From contig CAYLMK010000029.1 in the NCBI GenBank assembly GCA_964384945.1, forward strand, positions 1 through 58,166: a stretch of DNA of 58,166 nt, given 5' to 3'. Within the stretch, counting starts at the first letter, position 1. The number at the start of each line of letters is the position of its first letter. Below are positions 8,747 to 18,770 of this stretch, piece after piece. The notes under the pieces are model-generated. The model did no database searches, was not told the origin of the DNA, and saw only the letters and a program-made list of their open reading frames with translations. The translations under genes and the position numbers were made by a program. This DNA comes from S015-6 sp964384945 (GTDB lineage Bacteria > Desulfobacterota > DSWW01).

Positions 8747-8807
8747 TCCGTACCCCTCGAGAGAAAACCAGCCGTTTTTCGGCGCCAGGAAGATGAGGAA
8801 AAAGGAG

Positions 8808-10340
<1,533 letters not shown>

Positions 10341-10342
10341 GG

Positions 10343-10885
10343 CTATTCCCCTTTCATGGTTTCTTTTAGGGTCTCGAGCTGGGTCCTCACAGAGCCGTCA
10401 ATCACCATTCCATCCACCTTGCAAATGACGCCCCCAAGGATCTCCGGATCCACCGACGAGTCAAGGATTATCTCTTTCCGGAACTTCCGCTCCAGGGCCT
10501 TTCGAATTGCCGCAACCTCTTCCCCTTCGAGCGGCTGTGCGGTCACCAGTCTTGCCCGCAACCGTCCCGCGAGCGAGTCTTCAAGACGCAGATAGGCCGC
10601 GTGGATGGCGGGCAAGTAGCGCACCCGCTCCTTGTCCACGAGCAACTGGAGAAAATTCGAGCAGACCGTCCCCAGGCCCATCTTCGCCGCGACATCCTTG
10701 AGGATGGCCTTTCGCTTCTTCCGATCGTGAATCGGATCGCAGAGTACCCTCCGAAGGGCCTCATTCTGATCCAAGAGGCCGACAAAGTCCCCGATTTCCT
10801 TGCCGATCTCCTTCCAGGTGCCCTTTTCCTGACCGATCTCTATCAGCGCCTTGGCGTACCGCCTTCCGATCACTTCCTCTTTCAC
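10343..10885 (-). CDS. atpH: F1F0 ATP synthase subunit delta
   Basis: This 180-residue delta subunit (the OSCP homologue) caps F1 and holds the peripheral stalk. The N-terminal helical bundle starts with GRRYAKALIEIGQEKG. The C-terminal sequence GGVICKVDGMVIDGSVRTQL followed by LETLK matches the family signature. Its start overlaps the stop of atpF by four bases, an ATGA coupling. It lies in the order expected for this operon. Confidence 0.96.
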   Translation of the reverse strand: MKEEVIGRRYAKALIEIGQEKGTWKEIGKEIGDFVGLLDQNEALRRVLCDPIHDRKKRKAILKDVAAKMGLGTVCSNFLQLLVDKERVRYLPAIHAAYLRLEDSLAGRLRARLVTAQPLEGEEVAAIRKALERKFRKEIILDSSVDPEILGGVICKVDGMVIDGSVRTQLETLKETMKGE

Positions 10886-11529
10886 TGGACCTCTCCGATC
10901 TTGTCGATGTAGGCCTTTACCCAGTTCCGCTGATCATCCCGTGTGGTCGCCTTCCTGATTGCATCGGAGGCCATGTTCGCGGCCAGGTCAGCCGCCTCCT
11001 TTCTCAACTGCTGCTTTGCCAGCTCCACCTCGTGCCTGGCCGTCAGCTCTGCCTGCTGTACGATCTTCTCGGATTGCTTCTTCGCCTCTTCGACGATGGA
11101 AAGGCGCTCCTTTTCGGCATCCCCTCTGGACAGCTCTTGGATCCTTCCGATCTCCTGGTCGAGCTGGGCGACACGCGTCTGGTACTCCAGGTACTTGTCC
11201 TCCGCGGCCTTCTTTGCCTCTGCCGCCTCTTCCATCGCCGTCTGGATCTCAAGGCTCCGCTTCTCGAATCCTCCGGAGGCGTTTCTCCGGTATACGTAGA
11301 GCAGGAGGCAGACCAGGAGGACGAAGTTCACGATCTGAAAAACCATTTCCTTTCCGAAATGAGCCTCATGGTGCGCATCCCCGTGACCCTCCTCCCCCCC
11401 ACCGTCGCCGGCAAGGGCGGCCGGGCCGGCCAGGGCGAAGACGGTCAAGGCCAGGATGACGGCAGCCGATTTCCTCAAGAAGCAAGCCTCAGAACCAACC
11501 GTTCTCTTGCAGACATTCTTCGCTCTCAC
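10882..11529 (-). CDS. atpF: F0 ATP synthase subunit b with N-terminal leader
   Basis: This 215-residue b-type peripheral-stalk subunit has an N-terminal leader (hydrophobic AAVILALTVFALAGPAALAG), then an acidic, His-rich linker (GGGEEGHGDAHHEAHFG), then the real membrane anchor (MVFQIVNFVLLVCLLLYVY), and then a long charged coiled coil. The leader makes it longer than the usual 160 residues or so and suggests a processed or double-spanning N-terminus. It overlaps both neighbours (atpF' and atpH) by four bases. The second, leaderless b-type gene directly upstream supports a b/b' heterodimer. Confidence 0.93.
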   Translation of the reverse strand: MRAKNVCKRTVGSEACFLRKSAAVILALTVFALAGPAALAGDGGGEEGHGDAHHEAHFGKEMVFQIVNFVLLVCLLLYVYRRNASGGFEKRSLEIQTAMEEAAEAKKAAEDKYLEYQTRVAQLDQEIGRIQELSRGDAEKERLSIVEEAKKQSEKIVQQAELTARHEVELAKQQLRKEAADLAANMASDAIRKATTRDDQRNWVKAYIDKIGEVQ

Positions 11530-11960
11530 GAAATCGATCTCCCCAATAACTTTTCCGTCAATAAACGGGATAATCCGGCCGCCTCTGCCCGCAGCCGGCC
11601 CCTGGCCTCCGTGCTCTCCTGCCGGATCTCCGCCCGAATGCGCTCCAGGATCGCCTGGGCCTCCTGGCGACCCTTTCCCATGATCTCCCTCTCCAGGCCC
11701 CGCGCCTCCTCGCGACGCCTCGCCCTCTCCTGCTGGGCCTGCATCCTGGCCTCTGCGATCCTCGCCCGATAGCTCGCGTCGAGTCGAGCGCTCTCGGCCT
11801 CGAATCTCTGCGCCTCCTGTTCCGAGCCCTCAATGCGCTCGGTCCGCCCCCGGAGGACCTGCGAAACAGGGTTCAGGATAAAGGCCTTGATCACGTAAAG
11901 GGCGACCAGGAAGATGCCGGCCTGGACGAGGACCGTAATGTTCGGCATGATCTGTTCCAT
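11526..11960 (-). CDS. F0 ATP synthase subunit b' (second b-type stalk subunit)
   Basis: This 144-residue protein has one N-terminal membrane helix (ITVLVQAGIFLVALYVIKAF) followed by a charged, heptad-rich helix (about residues 40-140) with many Arg, Glu and Ala. This is the b/b' architecture. It is the first gene of the F1 operon and overlaps atpF by four bases. The Met at residue 5 (11948) is an alternative start. Paired b and b' genes occur in several bacterial groups, including many Desulfobacterota. The distribution is established knowledge; the heterodimer here is inferred from the pairing. Confidence 0.9.
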   Translation of the reverse strand: MEQIMPNITVLVQAGIFLVALYVIKAFILNPVSQVLRGRTERIEGSEQEAQRFEAESARLDASYRARIAEARMQAQQERARRREEARGLEREIMGKGRQEAQAILERIRAEIRQESTEARGRLRAEAAGLSRLLTEKLLGRSIS

Positions 11961-11992
11961 TGTCTGCTCCCAAACCTTGCGGTTTCTCTGCT

Positions 11993-12844
11993 CTAGGGAA
12001 TCATCAGCGAGTACAACCGATTCAGCTCCTCTGTCGAGGAGTACCGGATCTGTATCTTGCCCCCCCGTCTGCCCTGTCGAATGATCACGGGGGCGCTGAA
12101 ATGCCGAGAGAGTTCCTCCTGCAGTGCTTGCATGTCCGGATCAAGACGGGATACGGCCTTCTTCCCGGCGCCCCTTCCCTCCTTGAGGCCCTGAACATGC
12201 CTTTCCGCCTCCCGAACCGAGAGGCCCTTTTCCTTGATCAGGGCCCACAGGCGGAGCTGCGCCACCTCGCGGCCCGCGGCCAGGATGGCCCGGGCATGGC
12301 CCGAGCTGAGCTTCCCCGTGGCGAGATCCTCCTGAATCTCCAGGGGAAGTTGTAGCAGCCGCAGGGAATTGGCGACAGAGGAACGATCCTTCCCCACCCT
12401 CCTCGCCACCTCCTCCTGCGTGAGCTCCAGGCGCTCCAACATCTGCCTGTAGGCCCTGGCCTCCTCGATCGGGTTCAGATCCTCTCTCTGGACGTTCTCC
12501 AGGATGGAAAGCTCGAGACGGTCCGAATCCTCGGCCTCCCGCACCAGGACCGGAACCTCCGTGAGGCCCGCCTTCTTGGCCGCCCTCAGGCGCCTCTCGC
12601 CGGCAATGAGTTCGTACCGGCTTCCGACCTTGCGGACCAGCAAGGGCTGCAGAACGCCCTTCTCCCGGATCGTTTCGGAAAGGGATTCCAGGCCCTGCTC
12701 GTCGAAACGCGACCGGGGCTGGTCCGGATTCGAGCGAATCTGGTCCACCGGGCAAAGAAACGCCCCTCCCGGCTCCCCTCGCTCCGACCCGCCCGTCGGG
12801 ATGAGCGCATTGAGTCCTTTTCCCAGCGCCGGTTTCTTGTTCAT
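11993..12844 (-). CDS. parB: Chromosome partitioning protein ParB (Spo0J type)
   Basis: This 283-residue ParB CTP-switch protein loads at parS and spreads along DNA to segregate origins. It opens with KPALGKGLNALIP, the conserved start of chromosomal ParB. The ParB/Sulfiredoxin-like domain carries the GERRLRA motif (C-motif 2). The helix-turn-helix segment (EEVARRVGKDRSSVANSLRL) contacts parS. It lies 9 bases behind parA. A perfect parS site lies just beyond parA at 13720-13735. ParB and parA are placed directly upstream of the F1 operon. Confidence 0.97.
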   Translation of the reverse strand: MNKKPALGKGLNALIPTGGSERGEPGGAFLCPVDQIRSNPDQPRSRFDEQGLESLSETIREKGVLQPLLVRKVGSRYELIAGERRLRAAKKAGLTEVPVLVREAEDSDRLELSILENVQREDLNPIEEARAYRQMLERLELTQEEVARRVGKDRSSVANSLRLLQLPLEIQEDLATGKLSSGHARAILAAGREVAQLRLWALIKEKGLSVREAERHVQGLKEGRGAGKKAVSRLDPDMQALQEELSRHFSAPVIIRQGRRGGKIQIRYSSTEELNRLYSLMIP

Positions 12845-12853
12845 TCCCCTCTC

Positions 12854-13618
12854 TTACGCATACAGGATCTCTCTGGCGAGTTCGAGGTAGCTTTCTGCCC
12901 CCTTGCAACCAACATCGTAGAGGATGACCGGCTTTCCGTGGCTTGGGCTTTCGCTCAGCTTGACGTTCCTGGGGATCACCGTCCGGAAGACCTTGTCCGG
13001 GAAATACCTCCTCACCTCCTCCGCTACCTGGTGAGCGAGGTTGTTCCTGCCGTCGAACATCGTGAACAGGATCCCCTCGATCTCGAGCCCCGGGTTGAGC
13101 CTGTTACGCGTAAGCTCGATGGTATGCAGAAGCTGTCCAAGACCCTCCATTGCATAGTACTCGCACTGGATCGGAATCAGGATCGAGTCCGCCGCCGCAA
13201 GGGCATTGATGGTCAGGAGGGTGAGCGATGGGGGGCAGTCCACCAGGATGTATTCGTAGATCCCCTTGATCTCCGAAAGCGCTTCGCGAAGGAGTCCTTC
13301 CCGGTTGTCTATGCTTACGAGCTCCACCTCGGCTCCGAACAGCTTTGTGTTGGATGGAACGAGATCAAGATGGACCAGTTCCGTCTTCTGCAGGACCTCC
13401 CGGATGCGCTTCTGCCCGATCAGCACGTCGTAGACGGTCGCAGGAAGTGCATTCTTGTCGACCCCGAGGCCGCTGGTCGTATTTCCCTGCGGATCCAGAT
13501 CCACGAGGAGCGTCTTCTTCTCCGCAGCGGCCAGGGTAGCGGCCAGGTTGAGAGCCGTAGTGGTCTTGCCGACCCCGCCTTTCTGGTTCGCTACGGATAC
13601 AATCCTGCCCATGAACAA
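12854..13618 (-). CDS. parA: Chromosome partitioning ATPase ParA (Soj type)
   Basis: This 254-residue deviant Walker A ATPase has KGGVGKTTTALNLAATLA near residue 13 (signature Lys included), LLVDLDPQGNTTSGLG and a YILVDCPPSL switch II/Walker B region. It lacks an N-terminal HTH, as expected of chromosomal ParA. Two starts are possible: ATG at 13612 (MGRIVSVANQ) and TTG at 13618. An AAGG seven bases upstream favours the TTG. It works with ParB and the adjacent parS to move sister origins, which fits a position 14 kb from the predicted oriC. Confidence 0.97.
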   Translation of the reverse strand: MFMGRIVSVANQKGGVGKTTTALNLAATLAAAEKKTLLVDLDPQGNTTSGLGVDKNALPATVYDVLIGQKRIREVLQKTELVHLDLVPSNTKLFGAEVELVSIDNREGLLREALSEIKGIYEYILVDCPPSLTLLTINALAAADSILIPIQCEYYAMEGLGQLLHTIELTRNRLNPGLEIEGILFTMFDGRNNLAHQVAEEVRRYFPDKVFRTVIPRNVKLSESPSHGKPVILYDVGCKGAESYLELAREILYA

Positions 13619-13719
13619 GCTGGCACCTTCAGGGGGCTTTCAGCAGGCGCTCACAAGAAAGAACGCTTCTTATCACAAACAGGTGAGAAAGACAAGGGGC
13701 TCGGCGCTGATGAGAGGCA

Positions 13720-13735
13720 TGTTTCACGTGAAACA
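13720..13735. other. parS centromere site
   Basis: TGTTTCACGTGAAACA is an exact match to the bacterial parS consensus. The symmetry continues outward so that 13715-13740 is a perfect 26-base palindrome. It lies between the parA start and the rsmG stop. ParB next door is the expected ligand. Confidence 0.97.
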
Positions 13736-13743
13736 TGCCTTGT

Positions 13744-14433
13744 CTAGCAAATCAGGACAAGGTTTCTGGTCCGCGCGAGGCCCGGCAGTCGATACGGGAC
13801 AACCCGCACCGACGTGCGCCCGTGCCTCAGTGCCTCTTCCTCCAGGGCCTGCCGGCCTGCACTGTCGATCATGCCCACCATCAGGATGACCTTTCCTCCG
13901 GGCCTCAGCACGGGGCTTCCTAGCTCGAGGATCCGGCCGGGAGACAGGGCGGCCCGGGTGACGATGCCGTCAAAGGGCCGGCCGGCGTATCTCCTCTCGA
14001 CTTCCCCTTCCCCCAGCCTTCCCCAGACCACCTCCAACCCCTCCAGGCCGAGCGTGTCGACAACGTGCTGGTTGAAGGAGACCTTCTTTCTGCGGGCTTC
14101 CAGGAGCACGACGAAGAGTTCCGGTCTGAAAAGCTTGATGGGAATCCCGGGGAGACCTGCTCCGGACCCGACATCCAGGAGTGCATCCAGGTCATCCATG
14201 TGCGCCAGCGGAACCAGGGAGTCCAGAACGTGATGCAGGAGAAGCTCCCTCGGGTGCCGTGCGGCGGTAAGGTTGATCTTCTCGTTCCAACGAAGAAGCT
14301 CCGTCACGTAGGTCCGAACCTGAGCCATCCGGATCGGGGTGGGTTCCACGTGGTGAGCGGGTGCGTATCGGAGAAACTCCTCCAGGGCGACGTCGATGTC
14401 CAGAAGCGCTTGTTTCTCGAAAGGAATCGTCAC
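13744..14433 (-). CDS. rsmG: 16S rRNA (guanine-N7) methyltransferase RsmG
   Basis: This 229-residue SAM-dependent methyltransferase modifies G527 of 16S rRNA. It shows NEKINLTAARHPRELLLHHV followed by LDSL, the SAM-binding LLDVGSGAGLPGIPIKLF motif near residue 87 and the GIVTRAALSPGRIL block. Length is normal. rsmG is often beside parA-parB, as here. The frequent partner mnmG is not next to it: the upstream gene is a phosphatase, separated by a 109-base gap containing a palindromic repeat. Confidence 0.96.
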   Translation of the reverse strand: MTIPFEKQALLDIDVALEEFLRYAPAHHVEPTPIRMAQVRTYVTELLRWNEKINLTAARHPRELLLHHVLDSLVPLAHMDDLDALLDVGSGAGLPGIPIKLFRPELFVVLLEARRKKVSFNQHVVDTLGLEGLEVVWGRLGEGEVERRYAGRPFDGIVTRAALSPGRILELGSPVLRPGGKVILMVGMIDSAGRQALEEEALRHGRTSVRVVPYRLPGLARTRNLVLIC

Positions 14434-14439
14434 GTTCGC

Positions 14440-14558
14440 GGCTATCAGCCGTTAGATCTTAGCCATTAGCCCGCCACGCCTACCCCTTGGGTTGACCCAA
14501 ATGGACCCTCGGGAGACAAGACCGGGAGCTAAATGCCAACAGCTACGTGCTAACAGCC
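14440..14558. repeat. Dispersed palindromic intergenic element, copy 2
   Basis: This is the second copy of the element at 6255-6364, filling the gap between the phosphatase and rsmG and overlapping the last codons of the phosphatase. It begins GGCTATCAGCCGTTAG and ends with GCTACGTGCTAACAGCC. Its ends are imperfect inverted repeats, suggesting a small non-coding palindromic element. Confidence 0.5.
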
Positions 14559-15070
14559 TCTCCTTTCTTAGCCTTTTCCCTGTTGCTTTTCTCTTTGCCG
14601 AGAAGCTCTTCCATCAACGCGTCCACGTGCCTCTCAAGTTCCTCGAAACACCTCTCGTAGGCCTTCCTGGGCAGGCCGTAGGGGTCCGGAATGGGGCGAT
14701 CGTTTCGCCCGTCCACGGACCCGTAACGGCTCAACATCCGCGTCTTGGAAAGGGCCGAGGGGACCAGATCGAGAACACACTGAAAATGTTCCATCTCCAT
14801 GGTCAAAACCAGGTCGCTCTCTTCGATCATCTCCGGCGCGAGCCTCCTGGCCACATGTCCGGAGATATCGATTCCTTTCTTCCGGCACACCTCAACTGCG
14901 TGCGTCGCCGCCGGCTCCCCCTCCAACGCCCAGGTGCCCGCCGAGGCGACGCGGATTCCCTTCAGGCCCTTCTTCTCGATCCGATCTTTCAGGATCCCCT
15001 CCGACATCGGGCTCCTGCACAGGTTCCCTGTGCACACGAAGAGAATGTTATCGGGTCCTTCCTTTCTCAC
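14543..15070 (-). CDS. Low-molecular-weight protein tyrosine phosphatase family protein
   Basis: This 175-residue protein has the LMW-PTP P-loop VCTGNLCRS, with nucleophile Cys13 and Arg19, and the late general-acid loop (PIPDPYG). The family removes phosphate from protein tyrosines; in bacteria it often pairs with a BY-kinase in polysaccharide export, and related folds reduce arsenate. No kinase gene is nearby, so the substrate is unknown. It starts with GTG overlapping the mrfB-like stop by four bases, so it is translationally coupled to the repair pair. Confidence 0.88.
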   Translation of the reverse strand: MRKEGPDNILFVCTGNLCRSPMSEGILKDRIEKKGLKGIRVASAGTWALEGEPAATHAVEVCRKKGIDISGHVARRLAPEMIEESDLVLTMEMEHFQCVLDLVPSALSKTRMLSRYGSVDGRNDRPIPDPYGLPRKAYERCFEELERHVDALMEELLGKEKSNREKAKKGEAVST

Positions 15071-16386
15071 ACGGCTCCTCTCTTCCTTTTCAGTCTCTGC
15101 AGCCGCTTTTCAAGCTCGGCCCTGAAGCGAGCCTCTTCAGGCCCTACCCGCTCGAGGGCGCGCAGAACCAGACCGATCGCCTGTTCGTATTGGCCGGCTC
15201 GGTGTTCCAGGTGTTTGGCCAATTCCACGCAACAGGCTGCGAACCCGTACCCCTCCCGCTCGATGATTTCCCGCCAGATCCGCACCGCCTCCGCATGCCG
15301 ACCTTCCCTTCTTCGAAGGCCCGCCAGACGAAACAGGGCGCGGTCCTTGTCGTGGGAAGAGGCGGCCTGGGAAGAGGCAGCCTCGAAGAATTCCGAACCC
15401 GTCGCCCGACTGCCCTTTCTCTCGAAGTATCTGCCCACGGAAAAGAGATTGGATTGAAAAGGGTTCTTCTCCTTCAGGGCCTGATCGATCTGGATGGCCA
15501 GGCACGTCATGCTAAGCAAATCCATGGCATTATGGTACAGGATTCGATCCATGCCCCGGGCATCGCCTTCATGAATGTACCTCAAATACACCGCCGGGAT
15601 CTGTTCGCCGGGGATGTCCAGACCCTGCCTGGCAACCCGCAACCGCTCCCTCTCGATCGTCTCCAGCCTGCAGTCCTCGAGGCGGTCGCTCCAGAGCCTC
15701 CTGGAAGCGTACAGAAGGTCGCAGGAAACCTTTTCCGCCAGGCCGTCGGCCTGAGACCACATTGCAAACCGCGTCTCCAAGAGGGGCAGGTCGAAGGCCT
15801 TCCCGTTGAAGGTGACGAGGTGTCGAAAGGGCTCCATGAGCCGCCGCGCATGGCAGAGGAAGGCGGCCTCCTCGCCGAAATCGCGCAAAAGGATCTGGTG
15901 GATGTGGAATTGCGAGTCCCGGAAGTATCCGAGTCCGATCAGGAATCCGTACGTTCCCGTTCCCAGGGACAGCCCGGTTGTCTCCAGGTCCAGGAAGAGG
16001 AAATCCTCGGCCCTTCCGCCGACTCCGTCCACCCCGGCGCAGAACAGGTTCAGCCCCTTCGCGTCCACGTCTCGGAAGGCCCCGATGCAGTGGCGCCCGT
16101 GCCGATAGGTTTCTCTGTAAACGGCCTTGACCTCGTAACAGGCACCGAGCGGGGTGGTCACATCCCTTCCGTCCAGCACCTCGTCGAGCCGGAGGCCCCT
16201 TCCCATCTTCGAGGATTCCGCCCCAGGTTCCCTTCGCCGGGAAGCCATGCTTTCGATCCTTCGAAGCTGCTCCCGCAGGGACATGGCTTTCGAGCCCGCA
16301 TCCGCTTCGAGCCTGTCGGCGGTTCGCCGTCCCATCCCCCGGCTTCCACCGTACGCGCGCCTCAGCCTTTCCTTGAGATCATCCAC
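15067..16386 (-). CDS. MrfB/YprB-like 3'-5' exonuclease with RNase H-like fold and TPR tail
   Basis: The 439-residue protein has a central RNase H-like exonuclease domain: DLETTG motif in FLFLDLETTGLS, TFNGKAFDLPLLETRF, and a late YHNAMDLLSM carrying the last acidic residue. The C-terminal 130 residues look like TPR helices. The GTG at 16386 (VDDLKERLRR) is chosen because GAGG lies eight bases upstream and it overlaps the helicase stop by 25 bases. A longer frame to 16476 would run deep into the helicase. In Bacillus subtilis the MrfA helicase and MrfB exonuclease act together on mitomycin-type DNA damage. The adjacency here supports the same pairing. Confidence 0.85.
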   Translation of the reverse strand: MDDLKERLRRAYGGSRGMGRRTADRLEADAGSKAMSLREQLRRIESMASRRREPGAESSKMGRGLRLDEVLDGRDVTTPLGACYEVKAVYRETYRHGRHCIGAFRDVDAKGLNLFCAGVDGVGGRAEDFLFLDLETTGLSLGTGTYGFLIGLGYFRDSQFHIHQILLRDFGEEAAFLCHARRLMEPFRHLVTFNGKAFDLPLLETRFAMWSQADGLAEKVSCDLLYASRRLWSDRLEDCRLETIERERLRVARQGLDIPGEQIPAVYLRYIHEGDARGMDRILYHNAMDLLSMTCLAIQIDQALKEKNPFQSNLFSVGRYFERKGSRATGSEFFEAASSQAASSHDKDRALFRLAGLRRREGRHAEAVRIWREIIEREGYGFAACCVELAKHLEHRAGQYEQAIGLVLRALERVGPEEARFRAELEKRLQRLKRKRGAV

Positions 16387-18752
16387 TTCAGAAGCCTCAC
16401 CGCGTCCTGCTTCGCCTGTTCCCCCACCGCCCCGGGCGGCCCTACGCACGAGGGGCATCCCCTGGAACAGGCACATTGTTCGATCGCCGAGAGCGTCCCC
16501 CGGAGCAATTCGTTTCTTCGTGAATAGAGGGTCGAACTCAGGCCAACGCCTCCCGGGTAGGCATCGTAGAGGAACAGGGTCGGCTGAAAGCCGAGTTCCC
16601 CGTCTTCACCCAGGCCACCCGCACCCCCGCCGACGGGAGCCCGATCCATCCGGATCCGATCCGTTTCCGCGGGGAAGAACCATTCCCGATACGGGTCTCC
16701 TATGCACGTTCCCAGGTCTCTCGTCTCGCACATCAGAAGGAACGTGGCCATGTGGTGCATGGCATGGCCGGCCCCGGCCAGGGCCTCGAGAAGATCCTGG
16801 GCGGAAAGCCCGATCTCGTGGCCCTCCTCCGGCGGCACGGTAATCCAGAAGGCCGTCGTATGCATCTCCTGGTCAGGCAGGGACACCTCGCCGTATCCGA
16901 GGTTCTCCAGCGTGTAGAACTTCAGCTTCTTGAAGCCTGCCACGTGGTTCACAACGTGAACCTCTCCCTCCTGAAATCGGGCCGCTCCTGCCTTGCCCCC
17001 TTCCTCGGGATCGCAAAGGAAAACATCCAGGATCTTCAAGTGAGTATAGAGAACCGCCTCCGTGTAGTAATCCGCCGTCACCGGGGACACATAGGCCTTC
17101 CGGTTGTCATGGTCCAGGGCCTCGACCTGATACTGCCGGCTTTCCACCATGTAGATGGCACCCGGATAGACGGTAAGGGGTGCGCTTTCGAAATCCACCT
17201 CGGCCACGACCCGGTTGCCTTCGGACCTGTCCAGCACCACGAAGTTCTCGGCCGCGACGCTCCGAAGGCTGATCCGATCCGCAGGGTAACTGTCCTGCGC
17301 CCAGTACCAGCTGTCTCCGAGCCTCTTGACGACCCGTTTCTCGGCCAGGAACTCCAGGATCTCCCCGAGATCCGCCCCACCGAACTTCTCATCGCCGCGG
17401 AAGGGAAGCTCAAAGGCCGCGCACTGTATATGGCTCAGGAGGATCGTCAGGTTTTCCGGGTTCACCCTCGCGTGCTCCGGGGATCTTCCAAAGAAATGGT
17501 CCGGATGACGAATGATGAACTGGTCCAACGGCGTGCTCCTGGAGACGAGAAAGGCGCAGGACAGGCCCGTTCTCCTGCCCGCCCTTCCCGCCTGCTGCCA
17601 GGTGCTCGCGATCGAGCCGGGGTACCCTGTCAGGATGCAAGCCTCCAGGCTGCCGATGTCCACACCGAGCTCCAGGGCGTTCGTGCTCACAACCCCCTTG
17701 ATCTTGCCCTCCCTGAGCCCTTTTTCGATTTCCCGTCGCAGGTTGGGCAGATAGCCTCCGCGGTACCCGCGGATCCTTTTCTCGTCGCCCGTCCCGGATT
17801 TCTTGAAGAGATCCTTCAGGTATTTCGTGAGCACCTCGACATTGAGCCTGGTTGTGGTGAACACGATCGTGGAGATCCCGCTTCGGAGAAGCTCCCCGGA
17901 AATTCTCTGTGCCATGGAAAGGGCCGACTTCCGCAAGCCGAGATCCTTTTGCACCACCGGCGGGTTGATGAAATAGAACCTCTTCTCCCCCTGAGGGGCC
18001 CCGTTCCGGTCGATGCGTTTGACCTCGCCCTGAACCAGCCCGGCCGCAACCTCCTCGGGGTTGGCGATCGTGGCGGAGCAGCAGATAAACTGCGGCTCGG
18101 ATCCGTAGTGCCGGCAGATTCTCTGCAGGCGGCGCATCACGTTTACCATGTGGCTCCCGAACACGCCCCGGTACGTGTGCGTCTCGTCGATTACAACAAA
18201 CGAGAGGTTTCTGAAGAATTCGTTCCACTTGGTGTGGTGGGGGAGGATCCCGGCGTGCAGCATGTCCGGGTTCGTGATGACCACATGGGCCTTCTTGCGC
18301 ACCGCCCTTCGTATGTCGCCCGGCGTATCCCCGTCGTATGTGTAGGCCCTTACGCGGCCCTTCATCCCACGGGCCAGGTCCTCGAGTTCGGCAAGCTGGT
18401 CCTGGGCAAGAGCCTTGGTGGGAAACAGGTAGAGGGCCCTGGTCTTCGGATCCGCATGGATGGCGTTCAGCACCGGAAGATTGTAACAGAGGGTCTTTCC
18501 GGATGCGGTGGGCGTGACCACGATGATGTCTTCTCCGGCGCTCGCCCTCTCGAAGGCCTCCACCTGGTGAGAGTAGAGCTGCCCGACCCCCCTGTCCCGA
18601 AGGGTCGACCGGATCTCCTCGGCGATCCCCTCCGGGTAGTCGCGGAACTCTCCTGCTCGGGCCGGAATACAGACCTTGGCGGTCAGGCAGGGAGAGAAGA
18701 ACTTCGCAGCCTCCAGGTCGTCGAGTACCTTGGAAAGATCTCTGCGTTTCAT
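16362..18752 (-). CDS. MrfA/YprA-like DEAD/DEAH-box helicase with DUF1998 zinc region
   Basis: This 796-residue superfamily 2 helicase has Walker A VVTPTASGKTL, a Walker B/DEAH-like VIDETHTYRG box, SAT (CCSATIAN), the second RecA lobe with STNALELGVDIG and the motif VI segment QQAGRAGRR. The C-terminus carries the MrfA-type Cys cluster CACSRGCPSCVG, expected to bind zinc. It is followed immediately by the exonuclease partner, with overlapping ends. The start at 18752 follows the TPR-lipoprotein gene by 18 bases. Confidence 0.9.
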   Translation of the reverse strand: MKRRDLSKVLDDLEAAKFFSPCLTAKVCIPARAGEFRDYPEGIAEEIRSTLRDRGVGQLYSHQVEAFERASAGEDIIVVTPTASGKTLCYNLPVLNAIHADPKTRALYLFPTKALAQDQLAELEDLARGMKGRVRAYTYDGDTPGDIRRAVRKKAHVVITNPDMLHAGILPHHTKWNEFFRNLSFVVIDETHTYRGVFGSHMVNVMRRLQRICRHYGSEPQFICCSATIANPEEVAAGLVQGEVKRIDRNGAPQGEKRFYFINPPVVQKDLGLRKSALSMAQRISGELLRSGISTIVFTTTRLNVEVLTKYLKDLFKKSGTGDEKRIRGYRGGYLPNLRREIEKGLREGKIKGVVSTNALELGVDIGSLEACILTGYPGSIASTWQQAGRAGRRTGLSCAFLVSRSTPLDQFIIRHPDHFFGRSPEHARVNPENLTILLSHIQCAAFELPFRGDEKFGGADLGEILEFLAEKRVVKRLGDSWYWAQDSYPADRISLRSVAAENFVVLDRSEGNRVVAEVDFESAPLTVYPGAIYMVESRQYQVEALDHDNRKAYVSPVTADYYTEAVLYTHLKILDVFLCDPEEGGKAGAARFQEGEVHVVNHVAGFKKLKFYTLENLGYGEVSLPDQEMHTTAFWITVPPEEGHEIGLSAQDLLEALAGAGHAMHHMATFLLMCETRDLGTCIGDPYREWFFPAETDRIRMDRAPVGGGAGGLGEDGELGFQPTLFLYDAYPGGVGLSSTLYSRRNELLRGTLSAIEQCACSRGCPSCVGPPGAVGEQAKQDAVRLLKWMISRKG

Positions 18753-18770
18753 CGGAAGCCCATGGAACTC

